A model generated the notes under the pieces. The model searched no databases, was not told the DNA's origin, and saw nothing but the letters and a program-made list of their open reading frames with translations. Positions 1 through 9,229 of a DNA stretch of 64,000 nucleotides are shown one piece after another (position 1 is the first letter of the stretch; the number at the start of each line of letters is the position of its first letter). The translations under genes were made by a program, and so were the position numbers. The DNA is from Alteromonas sp. LMIT006 (GTDB lineage Bacteria > Pseudomonadota > Gammaproteobacteria > Enterobacterales > Alteromonadaceae): contig NZ_CP101291.1 of NCBI RefSeq assembly GCF_024300645.1, positions 2,294,001 to 2,358,000 on the forward strand, written 5' to 3'.

Positions 1-720
1 CAGGTTGGACACAAACTCAGTAGCAGTTCTGAAAAGCTATACCCTCATGCTCAATTGCAACAAGTCAAACCCTTTCAGCCTATTATCGATATTGTGATGC
101 TACCCGGTGATGTTCTCTACATACCGCCATTTTATCCGCATCAAGGTAAGTCCATCACTGAATGTTTCAATTACTCTGTTGGCTTTAGGGCTCCAAATCA
201 AAGTGAATTATTGCAGGGCTTAGCCGATGGCATCTTGGATAACGACTTATTAACCAAACGCTTTAGCGACCCTAATCGTGTGATCACTCATAAACGTTCC
301 GCGGTGAATGGGCATGATATTTTTGTCTTAAAGCAATTATTGCATCAGTTTATTGATCTAGATGAAACCGATTATTTGCTGACAGAAATGTTATCCAAAA
401 CCTATCATCCAATCCACGATGAATATGCTCTTGAATCACCATACAGTTCAGCTGAAATGCTGCGAATGATTAATGCAGGTTTAACCATGGTACCAAATCT
501 TGGGATCCGCCCACTCTATCCTGAGCATCAAACTAATGAGTTTTTCGTGTTCTTTATCAATGGTCGTCGCTATGAGGCCGATGCCTTGGATAGGCCGTTT
601 TTTGAAAGCTTACTCAACGAAACAAAAATGAAGGTAACCCCTAGTGATCACCTTCAATTCAGTAGTGTCAATATCATCGCTGAACTAGTCAACGAAGGAT
701 TTTATGAAATACTCGATTAG
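1..720 (+). CDS. roxA: Ribosomal oxygenase RoxA (YcfD) family, 3' part
   Basis: The frame is open from base 1 to the TAG at 718-720, so the N-terminus lies outside the window. The product resembles the C-terminal two thirds of the JmjC/cupin arginine hydroxylase that modifies ribosomal protein L16. The segment VGHKL, the turn LPGDVLYIPP and the following PHQG match the cupin strand that carries the distal iron-binding histidine, and NYSVGFRAPN is a typical RoxA signature. The remainder is the helical dimerisation and winged-helix-like tail. The first two iron ligands (HxD) would be upstream and cannot be checked. The 3' end overlaps the convergent next gene by four bases. The family call is strong; the substrate is taken from known homologues. 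Confidence 0.85.
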   Translation, partial: QVGHKLSSSSEKLYPHAQLQQVKPFQPIIDIVMLPGDVLYIPPFYPHQGKSITECFNYSVGFRAPNQSELLQGLADGILDNDLLTKRFSDPNRVITHKRSAVNGHDIFVLKQLLHQFIDLDETDYLLTEMLSKTYHPIHDEYALESPYSSAEMLRMINAGLTMVPNLGIRPLYPEHQTNEFFVFFINGRRYEADALDRPFFESLLNETKMKVTPSDHLQFSSVNIIAELVNEGFYEILD

Positions 721-1130
721 TTTACTTGCCAGAGCTTATCATCCTCGCTCATGTGATATAAGTCATGAGCCCGGGTGCCGAGCAACGTGAGGTATTCTTT
801 TTGAGTTTCGTTGATCTTCTCAGCTTGAGAAAGGTTCTCCACTTTCAACTGCCACAACAGCGAAAAATGTTTCAACACGCCTCGAACATCAGATGACACA
901 CTTGCAGGTACAAAATCCACTGGCAAGTCACCACTGATGACCCAAAAGTATTTACCATCACGGGTTTTGATTTTCCATACCGCCACCATTGGCGCGAGAT
1001 AGCGACTATCTTCGATAACTACAGATTCGAATAACACACCGTTTTCTGCTAGGTGTTTATTGGCTTTTTGAAATTGTTCACGCACCCATTCGGCTAATTG
1101 TTCTTGATCTTGAGGAACTGATTCGGCCAT
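717..1130 (-). CDS. DUF4826-like small cytoplasmic protein
   Basis: A 137-residue acidic protein without signal peptide or membrane segment. It begins with a Gln/Glu-rich helix and has a central tract with DGKYFWVISGDLP, then an aromatic-rich C-terminus. I recognise it only as one of the conserved uncharacterised proteins of Alteromonadales and Shewanella (DUF4826-type, from memory); no catalytic motif is visible. It starts 11 bases downstream of the large dehydrogenase stop on the same strand, so the two are probably co-transcribed. Its stop overlaps the convergent roxA stop. Function unknown. Confidence 0.6.
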   Translation of the reverse strand: MAESVPQDQEQLAEWVREQFQKANKHLAENGVLFESVVIEDSRYLAPMVAVWKIKTRDGKYFWVISGDLPVDFVPASVSSDVRGVLKHFSLLWQLKVENLSQAEKINETQKEYLTLLGTRAHDLYHMSEDDKLWQVN

Positions 1131-1141
1131 GTTGGTTCCTA

Positions 1142-4100
1142 TTATAATAGTGAATTGAGTAATATTTGTAGTGGATGTCGCGGCTTGCCATCACTGTATC
1201 GAGCCACTTGACTGCGACAAGAGTAACCTGTTACCGCTCTCTGCTCGGGAGCAAATCGAGCAATTGCATCACGCCAGCTCAAATCATAGATCCCTTTGCT
1301 GTTGTGCAAATGCACCACTTCATGACCATATGTTCCGGCCATACCACAGCACCCAACAGACACGATACTAAGCTCTAACCCCGCATCAGCAAATATCTTC
1401 TGCCATTGCTTTTCACTGGTTGGCAGAGCTGTTTTCTCAGTACAGTGAGTAAAGAGGGCAAACTCATGCTCAGACTGAGCTTGGTTTTTGGCTATGACAC
1501 TTGCTGCATGCTGTACTAACCACTCATGTACTGCCAGTACACTAAACTCTCCACGCTTTGCTCCTAATGTCTTAGTGTACTCATCTCGATAGACCAGCAG
1601 TAGTGAAGCATCTACGCCAACCATTGGGATATTGAGACTTGCGATGTCATTTAAAAAGGCAGCTGTGGACTTTGCAGTCTTGGCAAACTCCGTCAAGAAC
1701 CCTTTGACATGCTGTGGTTTACCATTAGGGTTAAATGGCAGTAACACTGGGTTAAATCCTAGTTTTTGCGCGAGCAAGACAAAGTCTTCTACAACCTGAG
1801 CATCATAAAAGCTCGTAAAGGGATCTTGCACAATTAATACGGTTTGAGCCTTGTGTACGTCTGACAACTGCTGTAAGGCACTCATATCAAATTTTGTAGA
1901 AACCCGTTTCTTTAACGTTGGTGTAGATAGCAATGGTGCATCTACATAGCCAATACTCTCGCGCAGTGCCCATTGCACCAATCGGGAACGCATCACAGCA
2001 TTATGTAGTGGAGCGATTTTGGCCAACCAAGGTGCCATGCGTTCAATATTAGCCACTAGGTAATCTTTTACTGGGCGTGAATATCTTTGATAATACAAGG
2101 CTATGAATTTAGCTCTAAAATCGGGCACATCCACCCCTACTGGACATTGCGACGAGCACGACTTACAGGCTAAGCATTCATCCATCACTTGCATGACTTC
2201 ATGAGAAAAATCCCCTTTGCTTTGCGCTGAATTGGTATTGATTAAACGACTCAGCCATGAAGTTGTTCCTTGAGACGCATCCAAAGACTTGGTATCAACC
2301 CCTTGTTTCGCTAACAGACGAAGCCACTCGCGGATCATACCCGCTCGCCCTTTGGGTGAATGGCGACGATCGGCTGTGATCTTAAATGATGGACACATGG
2401 GCGATGTTGTGTCGTAATTAAAACACAAGCCATTGCCGTTACAGCTCATGGCAGGTTCGTATTCCTCTTTGAGCACCACAGGAATAGTTCGGTCGAATGC
2501 ACCGCGTTTGGTATCACTAACTTTGACGAGCTCAGCATCAGACTTATACGGCGTACAAATCTTGCCAGGGTTCATCTTATTGAGCGGATCAAACACTGCT
2601 TTAATCTTACGCAACTCTGTGTACAGCTCCTCACCAAAAAACTCAGGAGCATACTCACTGCGATAACCTTTACCGTGCTCGCCCCACATCAGGCCACCAT
2701 ACTTAGCAACTAAAGCAACCACTTGGTCCGATATTTGTTTGAGAAGCACTTCTTGCTGCGGATCATTCATATCCAAAGCTGGACGAACATGTAATACGCC
2801 AGCATCCACATGACCGAACATGCCATAATCCAACTTATGCGAATCGAGCAAGTCGCGAAACTCCATGATGAAATCCGCCAAATTTTCAGGTGGTACTGCG
2901 GTGTCTTCCGCAAATGCAATAGGCTTTTTCGCCCCATCGGTTTTGCCTAGCAAACCTACTGCTTTTTTGCGCATAGCGTATATTTTTTGGATATCAGCGA
3001 CATCATAGGTGACTTGAAAGCCAATCACTCCTGTTTCGCCAGATTCAATCTCAGCTTGTAAGCGAGCTTCTAAGGCTGTGATCTTAGTGGTAATTTCGGT
3101 TTCATCTTCGCTGTTGTACTCGACCATATTCAGCCCAAGTACCTCGGCGTTTGGCACATCTTGAATCAGATCCGACACCGAATGCCATATAATATCGGCT
3201 TTGGCTAGATTGAGTACTTTTGAATCGACCGTTTCAACAGACGTAGCTTCAGCCTCGACCATCTTAGGCGCATGACGCAAAGCCGATTCAAATGAGTTGT
3301 ATTTGATATTGACCAAAGCTTTGTGCTTGGCAATTGGGGTAATGTTGAGTTTGGCTTCCGCCACAAATGCCAAGGAACCTTCAGAACCAGCAATTAAACG
3401 GCTTATGTCAAACTGTTGTTGTTCAGGAATATACGCATGTTCCAAATCATAGCCCGTTAAGAAACGATTCAAGCGCGGAAATTTTGCTAATATCTGATCT
3501 CGCTTAGCGACACATGAAGTTTGAATTTGCTCGCTGATTTGCGCATAACTGGACTGGGCATGTGCCAAGCAATCATCGATTGAAGTCGGTTTGGTATGCA
3601 GAACATCCCCATTGGCTAACACACTGGTCAGGCCTAGTATGTGATCGGAGGTTTTACCATAGACTAAAGAGCCCTGACCTGAGGCGTCAGTATTGATCAT
3701 GCCACCAATGGTTGCACGATTCGAAGTCGAAAGGTCTGGAGCAAAGAAAAAACCAAATGGCCTCAATGCATCATTTAACGCATCTTTAACGACACCTGAT
3801 TGGACTCTTACCCATCGTTCTTCAGCATTGATTTCTAGTATCTGATTCATATAACGCGCGGTTTCAACAATGATCCCAGATGTTAATGACTGACCATTTG
3901 TGCCAGTACCACCACCACGAGCAGAAAACACCACTTCGGGAAAATCATTCGCAACTCTGCCAATAATCGATAAATCATTCACTGATTTGGGATAAACCAC
4001 CGCCTGTGGTAGTTTCTGATAGATTGAATTATCCGTTGCCATCGCAAAACGCGAGGAATAGGCCGTTTCAATATCACCAGTAAAATCACTGTCGCGCAAC

Positions 4101-4162
4101 GCATCCAAATAATCTTGATAGTGAACAGATAAAGCTTCTTGAGGGTCGAGTACCGGTAACAT
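1142..4162 (-). CDS. ydiJ: YdiJ-type FAD/4Fe-4S 2-hydroxyacid dehydrogenase
   Basis: A 1006-residue two-part oxidoreductase close in length to E. coli YdiJ (about 1018). The N-terminal half is a PCMH-type FAD domain (ARGGGTGTNGQS near residue 85, then GGMINTDASGQGS) followed by the FAD-linked oxidase C domain, which ends in MNPGKIC. The C-terminal half has cysteine clusters of a ferredoxin-like domain (CNGNGLCFNY...MCPSFK, then CLACKSCSSQCPVGVD) and a CCG-type domain with SVGCCGMAGTYGHE. Relatives oxidise D-2-hydroxyglutarate or D-lactate and pass electrons to the respiratory chain. The exact substrate cannot be read from sequence. It lies downstream of ppsA but behind a terminator, so it probably has its own promoter. 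Confidence 0.88.
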   Translation of the reverse strand: MLPVLDPQEALSVHYQDYLDALRDSDFTGDIETAYSSRFAMATDNSIYQKLPQAVVYPKSVNDLSIIGRVANDFPEVVFSARGGGTGTNGQSLTSGIIVETARYMNQILEINAEERWVRVQSGVVKDALNDALRPFGFFFAPDLSTSNRATIGGMINTDASGQGSLVYGKTSDHILGLTSVLANGDVLHTKPTSIDDCLAHAQSSYAQISEQIQTSCVAKRDQILAKFPRLNRFLTGYDLEHAYIPEQQQFDISRLIAGSEGSLAFVAEAKLNITPIAKHKALVNIKYNSFESALRHAPKMVEAEATSVETVDSKVLNLAKADIIWHSVSDLIQDVPNAEVLGLNMVEYNSEDETEITTKITALEARLQAEIESGETGVIGFQVTYDVADIQKIYAMRKKAVGLLGKTDGAKKPIAFAEDTAVPPENLADFIMEFRDLLDSHKLDYGMFGHVDAGVLHVRPALDMNDPQQEVLLKQISDQVVALVAKYGGLMWGEHGKGYRSEYAPEFFGEELYTELRKIKAVFDPLNKMNPGKICTPYKSDAELVKVSDTKRGAFDRTIPVVLKEEYEPAMSCNGNGLCFNYDTTSPMCPSFKITADRRHSPKGRAGMIREWLRLLAKQGVDTKSLDASQGTTSWLSRLINTNSAQSKGDFSHEVMQVMDECLACKSCSSQCPVGVDVPDFRAKFIALYYQRYSRPVKDYLVANIERMAPWLAKIAPLHNAVMRSRLVQWALRESIGYVDAPLLSTPTLKKRVSTKFDMSALQQLSDVHKAQTVLIVQDPFTSFYDAQVVEDFVLLAQKLGFNPVLLPFNPNGKPQHVKGFLTEFAKTAKSTAAFLNDIASLNIPMVGVDASLLLVYRDEYTKTLGAKRGEFSVLAVHEWLVQHAASVIAKNQAQSEHEFALFTHCTEKTALPTSEKQWQKIFADAGLELSIVSVGCCGMAGTYGHEVVHLHNSKGIYDLSWRDAIARFAPEQRAVTGYSCRSQVARYSDGKPRHPLQILLNSLL

Positions 4163-4200
4163 GTTGACTCTTTAGTCATAATTCATGAACGCAAGTATAC

Positions 4201-4233
4201 AAAAAAGCCCTGAAAGATGCATCAATCAGGGCT
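4201..4233 (-). terminator. Rho-independent terminator of ppsA
   Basis: Read on the minus strand, an 8-bp stem (arms 4226-4233 and 4206-4213, AGCCCTGA/TCAGGGCT) with a 12-base loop is followed by six T residues. It lies 27 bases beyond the ppsA stop and upstream of ydiJ. Confidence 0.8.
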
Positions 4234-4259
4234 CAAATTACTCAATATGCAGGTGTAAA

Positions 4260-6644
4260 TTAAGCGTGCTTCTCCGCTAGGTACAACCACGTTTCGACAA
4301 CTGTGTCAGGATTCAGCGACACACTATCGATACCTTGTTCAACTAGCCAAGCTGCAAGGTCTTCATGGTCAGATGGGCCTTGACCACAAATTCCCACGTA
4401 TTTACCGCGTCTCTTGGCGGCTTGAATGGCCATAGCGAGAAGTTTTTTGACCGCAGTGTTGCGTTCATCAAATAAATGCGCAATTAAACCAGAATCGCGA
4501 TCCAATCCCAACGTCAATTGAGTTAAGTCGTTAGAGCCAATCGAGAACCCATCAAAAATGTCTAAAAATTCATCAGCTAATAACGCATTTGACGGTAATT
4601 CACACATCATAATAACGCGTAAACCATTTTCTCCTTGCACCAAACCTTCTTCGCGCAATAAGTCGATGACTTGCTGACCTTCTTCCAATGTGCGCACAAA
4701 CGGGATCATGATTTCGACATTGGTTAATCCCATGTCATTGCGCACGCGTTTAATGGCTTCACATTCCAAAGCAAAACAATCGCGGAAATCCTCGGAAATA
4801 TAACGTGACGCACCACGGAAACCGAGCATTGGATTTTCTTCGTCTGGCTCGTATTGATAACCACCGACGAGGTTAAAGTATTCGTTCGATTTGAAATCTG
4901 ACATTCGTACGATGACTTTTTCAGGCGCGAACGCCGCACCGATCGAACTGATGCCTTCCACGAGTTTTTGAATATAAAACTCTTTTGGCGAAGCATAACC
5001 GGCAATCATCTCGGCAATTTCGGTTTTCAAATCATCGGGTTGTTCGTCAAAGTTTAAGAGAGCTTTAGGATGCACACCAATCATGCGGTTGATGATAAAC
5101 TCTAGACGTGCAAGACCGACACCTGCATGCGGTAAACGCGCAAAGTCAAACGCGCGATCAGGATTACCTACATTCATCATGATCTTCAATGGTAAATCAG
5201 GCATCGAATCGATGCGTGACGTTACCACGTCAAAGTTTAGTTCTTCTGAATAAATGAAACCAGTGTCCCCTTCCGCACAGGATACAGTGACTTTGTCACC
5301 CGTATTGATGCTCGACGTCGCATCGCCACATCCAACAACAGCCGGAATACCTAATTCACGTGCAATGATCGCAGCATGACAAGTACGTCCACCCCGGTTG
5401 GTGACGATAGCTGAGGCACGTTTCATGATCGGCTCCCAATCAGGGTCAGTCATATCGGTAACCAGCACATCACCCGGCTCAATTTTGTCCATTTCAGCAA
5501 TAGAGCTAAGAACTTTTGCAGTGCCTGCACCAATCTTGTGACCAATCGCACGACCGGTACACACTGTCGGGGCATTGCCATCGAGTTGATAGCGTTCAAT
5601 GACTTGTGCATCTTCACGTGAGCGTACAGTTTCTGGGCGAGCTTGTACTATGTATAACTTCCCATCTGTGCCGTCTTTGGCCCACTCAATGTCCATCGCT
5701 CGGCCGTAGTGCTCTGCGATAATCACGGCTTGCTTCGCTAATTCTTCTACTTCAGCGTCGGTAATAGAAAATGTCAAAGACTGTTCTTTTGGCACATCCA
5801 CAATCTCGACTTGCTTACCGTGTTCTTGCGACGTCGAGTAAATCATCTGCGTAAGTTTACTGCCTAAGTTACGACGCAATACCGCAGGACGCCCCGCCGC
5901 TAGAGTGGGTTTGTGAACGTAAAATTCATCTGGATTGACCGCACCTTGAACCACCATTTCACCTAAGCCAAAACTAGAGGTGATAAACACTACATCTTCA
6001 AAACCAGATTCAGTATCAATCGAGAACATGACACCAGAAGCGGCTTTATCCGAACGCACCATGCGTTGAATGCCAGCAGATAAGGCTACGCCTTTGTGGT
6101 CATAACCTTGGTGCACACGATAGCTGATGGCACGGTCATTAAATAACGATGCGAATACATGTTTAATCGCGACTAATACGGCTTCATAGCCTTTTACATT
6201 CAGAAAAGTTTCTTGCTGACCAGCAAATGATGCATCAGGCATATCTTCTGCAGTCGCCGATGAACGCACAGCAAAAGAAGCGGCGTCGCCGGCATCGCCA
6301 GAAAGCTCAGCAAACGCATCGGCAATGGCTGTTTCTAAAGCTGGCTGGAATGGTGTATCGATGATCCACTGTCGAATTTGCTCGCCGGCTTTAGCTAGCG
6401 CGTTGACGTCTTCGACGTCCAACGCATCAAGCACTTCATGAATACGAGCTTCTAGACCACTTTGCTCTAAAAATTCATTAAACGCATACGAGGTTGTTGC
6501 AAAACCACCCGGTACCTGCACGCCAGCATTGGCTAAATTCGAGATCATTTCACCAAGAGAAGCGTTTTTGCCCCCTACTCGGTTAACATCATGCATACCT
6601 AATTGTTGATACCATAGAACGTATTCTTGCGCTTGTTCTTGCAC
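4260..6644 (-). CDS. ppsA: Phosphoenolpyruvate synthase
   Basis: Makes PEP from pyruvate and ATP (products AMP and phosphate) for gluconeogenesis. The 794 residues equal the usual family length. An N-terminal ATP-binding domain begins with [11 protein letters not shown] and includes [18 protein letters not shown]. The central phosphohistidine domain has [14 protein letters not shown], with the swivelling histidine near residue 422. The C-terminal PEP/pyruvate barrel ends with [10 protein letters not shown], whose cysteine acts as proton donor in the family. The gene is divergent from the PEP synthase regulator, the classical arrangement. The intergenic region is AT-rich and carries two inverted repeats. 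Identification is secure. Confidence 0.97.
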   Translation of the reverse strand: MQEQAQEYVLWYQQLGMHDVNRVGGKNASLGEMISNLANAGVQVPGGFATTSYAFNEFLEQSGLEARIHEVLDALDVEDVNALAKAGEQIRQWIIDTPFQPALETAIADAFAELSGDAGDAASFAVRSSATAEDMPDASFAGQQETFLNVKGYEAVLVAIKHVFASLFNDRAISYRVHQGYDHKGVALSAGIQRMVRSDKAASGVMFSIDTESGFEDVVFITSSFGLGEMVVQGAVNPDEFYVHKPTLAAGRPAVLRRNLGSKLTQMIYSTSQEHGKQVEIVDVPKEQSLTFSITDAEVEELAKQAVIIAEHYGRAMDIEWAKDGTDGKLYIVQARPETVRSREDAQVIERYQLDGNAPTVCTGRAIGHKIGAGTAKVLSSIAEMDKIEPGDVLVTDMTDPDWEPIMKRASAIVTNRGGRTCHAAIIARELGIPAVVGCGDATSSINTGDKVTVSCAEGDTGFIYSEELNFDVVTSRIDSMPDLPLKIMMNVGNPDRAFDFARLPHAGVGLARLEFIINRMIGVHPKALLNFDEQPDDLKTEIAEMIAGYASPKEFYIQKLVEGISSIGAAFAPEKVIVRMSDFKSNEYFNLVGGYQYEPDEENPMLGFRGASRYISEDFRDCFALECEAIKRVRNDMGLTNVEIMIPFVRTLEEGQQVIDLLREEGLVQGENGLRVIMMCELPSNALLADEFLDIFDGFSIGSNDLTQLTLGLDRDSGLIAHLFDERNTAVKKLLAMAIQAAKRRGKYVGICGQGPSDHEDLAAWLVEQGIDSVSLNPDTVVETWLYLAEKHA

Positions 6645-6733
6645 TTGCGAGCCTCCAGCCGTATTGTGTAATAGCTTAATGGTTTATCGACATTAATTAC
6701 TGCCTGTTTAAAATTTAACCAAAAAAGCAAAAT

Positions 6734-6796
6734 AGCATTGTAGAATGCTGACTATAAATTTGTAAAATTTAATTGTAATCCGTAATAAAATTACAA
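6734..6796. promoter_or_regulatory. ppsA/ppsR divergent control region with two palindromes
   Basis: Between the divergent starts there are two perfect inverted repeats. One is AGCATT/AATGCT (6734-6739 and 6744-6749). The other is TTGTAAT/ATTACAA (6773-6779 and 6790-6796). The surroundings are very AT-rich. They look like operator half-sites, but I cannot assign a regulator. Confidence 0.4.
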
Positions 6797-6814
6797 GATT
6801 GTTAAGGAGTTGTG

Positions 6815-7627
6815 ATGCGCGCAGCCTATTATATTTCCGATGGCACAGCCATTACTTCAGAAGTTTTTGGCCATGCTTTGCTGTCTTTATTCCCAATTGA
6901 GTTCAATCACATCACGATCCCTTTTGTCGAAACTGAACAACATGCAAATGAAGTGTTAAAGCAAATATCTGTAAGTTTTCAAGAAACAAATCAGCGTCCG
7001 TTGGTTTTTTACACAATCGTTAACAGCGACATTCGTCATATTATTGCCAACTCAGTTGGCATCAATTACAACTTTTTAGACCAATTTGTGGCCCCACTTG
7101 AAAAGATCCTAGGGGTACCATCAAAGCCAGAAAAACATCGTACTCACAGCATCCATGAAACGACATACGACATTCGTATTGAAGCGGTCAACTATGCATT
7201 GACTAATGACGATGGCGCAAATTTACAGAATTATGCAGATGCGGATATTATATTGGTTGGAGTATCGCGCTCAGGCAAAACGCCAACGAGTCTTTATTTG
7301 GCATTACAATACGGTATCAAAGCGGCTAATTATCCTTTTACCGAAGAAGATATGGGAGACATGATAAAACTCAATCCTGCGTTGCGCCGATATAAGAACA
7401 AGATTTTTGGCTTAACTATCGCGGCCGAGCGCTTGCATCAAATACGATCAGAACGCAGAGCCAACTCCAAATATGCCTCAATGCAACAATGTCGTATGGA
7501 ATTGAGAGAAGTGGAAAACTTATACCGTAAAGAAAGGATCCCTTTTCTCAACAGTACCAAATTTTCGATTGAAGAGATTTCGGCCAAAATTTTGGCCACA
7601 ACTGGACTGAAGCGTCGAAAGTATTAA
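6815..7627 (+). CDS. ppsR: PEP synthase regulatory protein (bifunctional kinase/pyrophosphorylase)
   Basis: A 270-residue DUF299-family protein that inactivates PEP synthase by ADP-dependent phosphorylation of an active-site threonine and reactivates it with phosphate. The N-terminus RAAYYISDGTAITSE is diagnostic, and a P-loop GVSRSGKT sits near residues 149-156. A GTG at 6812 lies directly before the ATG. I chose the ATG at 6815 because AAGGAG (6804-6809) is then correctly spaced, whereas the GTG would be only two bases from it. The gene is divergent from ppsA, its target, and ends with a four-base convergent overlap onto rnfH. Confidence 0.95.
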   Translation: MRAAYYISDGTAITSEVFGHALLSLFPIEFNHITIPFVETEQHANEVLKQISVSFQETNQRPLVFYTIVNSDIRHIIANSVGINYNFLDQFVAPLEKILGVPSKPEKHRTHSIHETTYDIRIEAVNYALTNDDGANLQNYADADIILVGVSRSGKTPTSLYLALQYGIKAANYPFTEEDMGDMIKLNPALRRYKNKIFGLTIAAERLHQIRSERRANSKYASMQQCRMELREVENLYRKERIPFLNSTKFSIEEISAKILATTGLKRRKY

Positions 7628-7959
7628 TCTTTGGCTAACGGTCTGCCGCCGGTCACTTTATTGGCTCGACCCTCGGCTTTAGCCTTCTCTGCGCGCAGAC
7701 GACGAACTTCTTTGGGATCAGCTATCAGTGGACGATATATTTCAATGCGATCACCGTCCTTTACCATATCTTTGAGACGACAGGCACGATTCCAAATCCC
7801 GACTTTGTTCTCAGATAAATCGATTTCAGGAAAAATGTGCTGAATATTAGATTGAGTAATACATTCCTCAACTGAAGTCTCAGCAGGGACTTCAACGGTG
7901 ACGATTTCTTGTTTATCTGGAGTGCCATAAACGACTTCAACCGAACACAATTTCTGCAT
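7624..7959 (-). CDS. rnfH: RnfH family ubiquitin-fold protein
   Basis: A 111-residue member of the RnfH/YfjF (UPF0125) family with a beta-grasp fold, seen in CSVEVVYGTPDKQ at the start and KDGDRIEIYRPLIADPKE near residue 75. The C-terminus is basic and disordered. Its start overlaps the ratA stop by one base (TAATG), so translation is probably coupled. The ratA–rnfH pair divergent from smpB is the conserved gammaproteobacterial arrangement. The biochemical role is not settled in the family; despite the name it need not relate to the Rnf complex. Confidence 0.92.
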   Translation of the reverse strand: MQKLCSVEVVYGTPDKQEIVTVEVPAETSVEECITQSNIQHIFPEIDLSENKVGIWNRACRLKDMVKDGDRIEIYRPLIADPKEVRRLRAEKAKAEGRANKVTGGRPLAKD

Positions 7960-8405
7960 TATGCATTTCCTTCCGCTAAGGCTTTTTGTTTAGCTCGAGC
8001 GATAAATGCGCTGACCATTACATTGGCTAGTTGGGTAAACATTTTGCCAAATGCCATGGCGATAAGTTTACTTTTGAACTCAAATGTCAAATTCAACTCA
8101 ACCTTGCATGCGTGCTCATCGAGTTCAGTAAATGTCCATCCACCGCTCAAAGATTTGAACGGCCCATCGGCGAGTTGCATCTTGATTGCACGGTTGGGTT
8201 CAAGGCTATTGAGTGTCGTAAAAGTGTGTTTGATGCCCGCCTTTGCAATGTGCATAGAAGCTTTCATATGTGACTCATCAGCTGAATGCACCTCTATACC
8301 TACACAACCTGGTAAAAACTCGGGATACGCATGAACATCGTTGACTAAGTCATACATTGTCTTAGCACTGTAGGGAACCAGTGCGCTTTTGTTTACGTCA
8401 GCCAT
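7959..8405 (-). CDS. ratA: RatA/YfjG START-like (COQ10/SRPBCC) protein
   Basis: A 148-residue polyketide-cyclase/COQ10-type lipid-binding domain protein. Family features visible are the N-terminal VPYSAKTMYDLVNDV, then YPEFLPGC, and the C-terminal helix with a basic patch. E. coli RatA was reported to inhibit ribosome subunit association, while eukaryotic COQ10 relatives carry ubiquinone; either role could apply here. It is the first gene of the ratA–rnfH pair, divergent from smpB with 111 bases between starts. The pairing with rnfH is a conserved operon and should not be read as a proven toxin–antitoxin module. Confidence 0.9.
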   Translation of the reverse strand: MADVNKSALVPYSAKTMYDLVNDVHAYPEFLPGCVGIEVHSADESHMKASMHIAKAGIKHTFTTLNSLEPNRAIKMQLADGPFKSLSGGWTFTELDEHACKVELNLTFEFKSKLIAMAFGKMFTQLANVMVSAFIARAKQKALAEGNA

Positions 8406-8516
8406 AACACCTCAACCTTAAATATCATGTAAATAATAACATAACCCATATCTTTAAACGCAAAAAAATATCCCCATATCGCTATACACATTGCAAAATA
8501 CCGATATACTAACTGG

Positions 8517-8987
8517 ATGAAAAAGAAGTCAAATCCCAGCACCACCATCGCGCTCAACAAAAAAGCGCGCCATGAATATTCTTTTATAGATAAATATGAA
8601 GCCGGCATGGAGTTACAAGGGTGGGAAGTAAAAAGTATTCGCTCTGGTAAGGTCAATTTAGTTGACGCTTACGTTTTTATTCGTGATGGCCAGGCCTATG
8701 TGTCAAATGTCAATATTACGCCACTCAATGAAGCCTCGACTCATGTGATCTGCGATCCAAGACGCGTGCGTCGACTGTTGCTCAAACGTCGCGAGCTAGA
8801 TCAACTCATTGGCGCAGTAGAACGCGATGGCCATACGATTGTCGCCACTGCCATGTACTGGAAAAAATGTTGGGTCAAACTCGAGGTTCAACTCGCTCGA
8901 GGGAAGCAGTCACACGACAAACGCGATACCATTAAAGACCGCGACTGGGCACGTCAAAAAGAACGCATGATGAAGCACAAAGCTTAA
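8517..8987 (+). CDS. smpB: SsrA-binding protein SmpB
   Basis: The 156-residue partner of tmRNA in trans-translation, rescuing stalled ribosomes. Signature stretches are NKKARHEY, then [16 protein letters not shown] near residues 30-45, and the basic C-terminal tail [16 protein letters not shown], which probes the mRNA channel of the ribosome. Length and order agree with the E. coli protein. No tmRNA gene lies in the 242 bases downstream; those hold only the likely promoter region of the next gene. Confidence 0.97.
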   Translation: MKKKSNPSTTIALNKKARHEYSFIDKYEAGMELQGWEVKSIRSGKVNLVDAYVFIRDGQAYVSNVNITPLNEASTHVICDPRRVRRLLLKRRELDQLIGAVERDGHTIVATAMYWKKCWVKLEVQLARGKQSHDKRDTIKDRDWARQKERMMKHKA

Positions 8988-9229
8988 TCTAGCTCGGTAT
9001 AGTTGATAAGTACTTTTTCTGCTCCGCTCTAATCTTGGTTTGCTGTATTGAGCGGGATATTGCAAGCATCTAGTAATGCATGAATGTCTTCACTTACACT
9101 TATATTTGAAAGGAAAAGCCCATAACGGTTTCATTTGGGAAAATTATTTATGTTTTTTATCGCTTAATTAGGATAAAAGTTGTAAATTTAGTGATACTTC
9201 ATTTTGCGAAATACACATAAGGACACGTT

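Noticed and set aside
7624-8405. ratA–rnfH as a toxin–antitoxin cassette
   Set aside because: The pair is a conserved core operon; the fold is lipid-binding START/COQ10 type and nothing here indicates an addiction module.
8393-8656. 87-codon minus frame overlapping the smpB start and ratA promoter
   Set aside because: It overlaps the conserved N-terminus of smpB and part of the ratA start; hydrophobic codons come from AT-rich promoter DNA.
8988-9229. tmRNA gene downstream of smpB
   Set aside because: The gap is only 242 bases and shows no tRNA-like ends or tag sequence.
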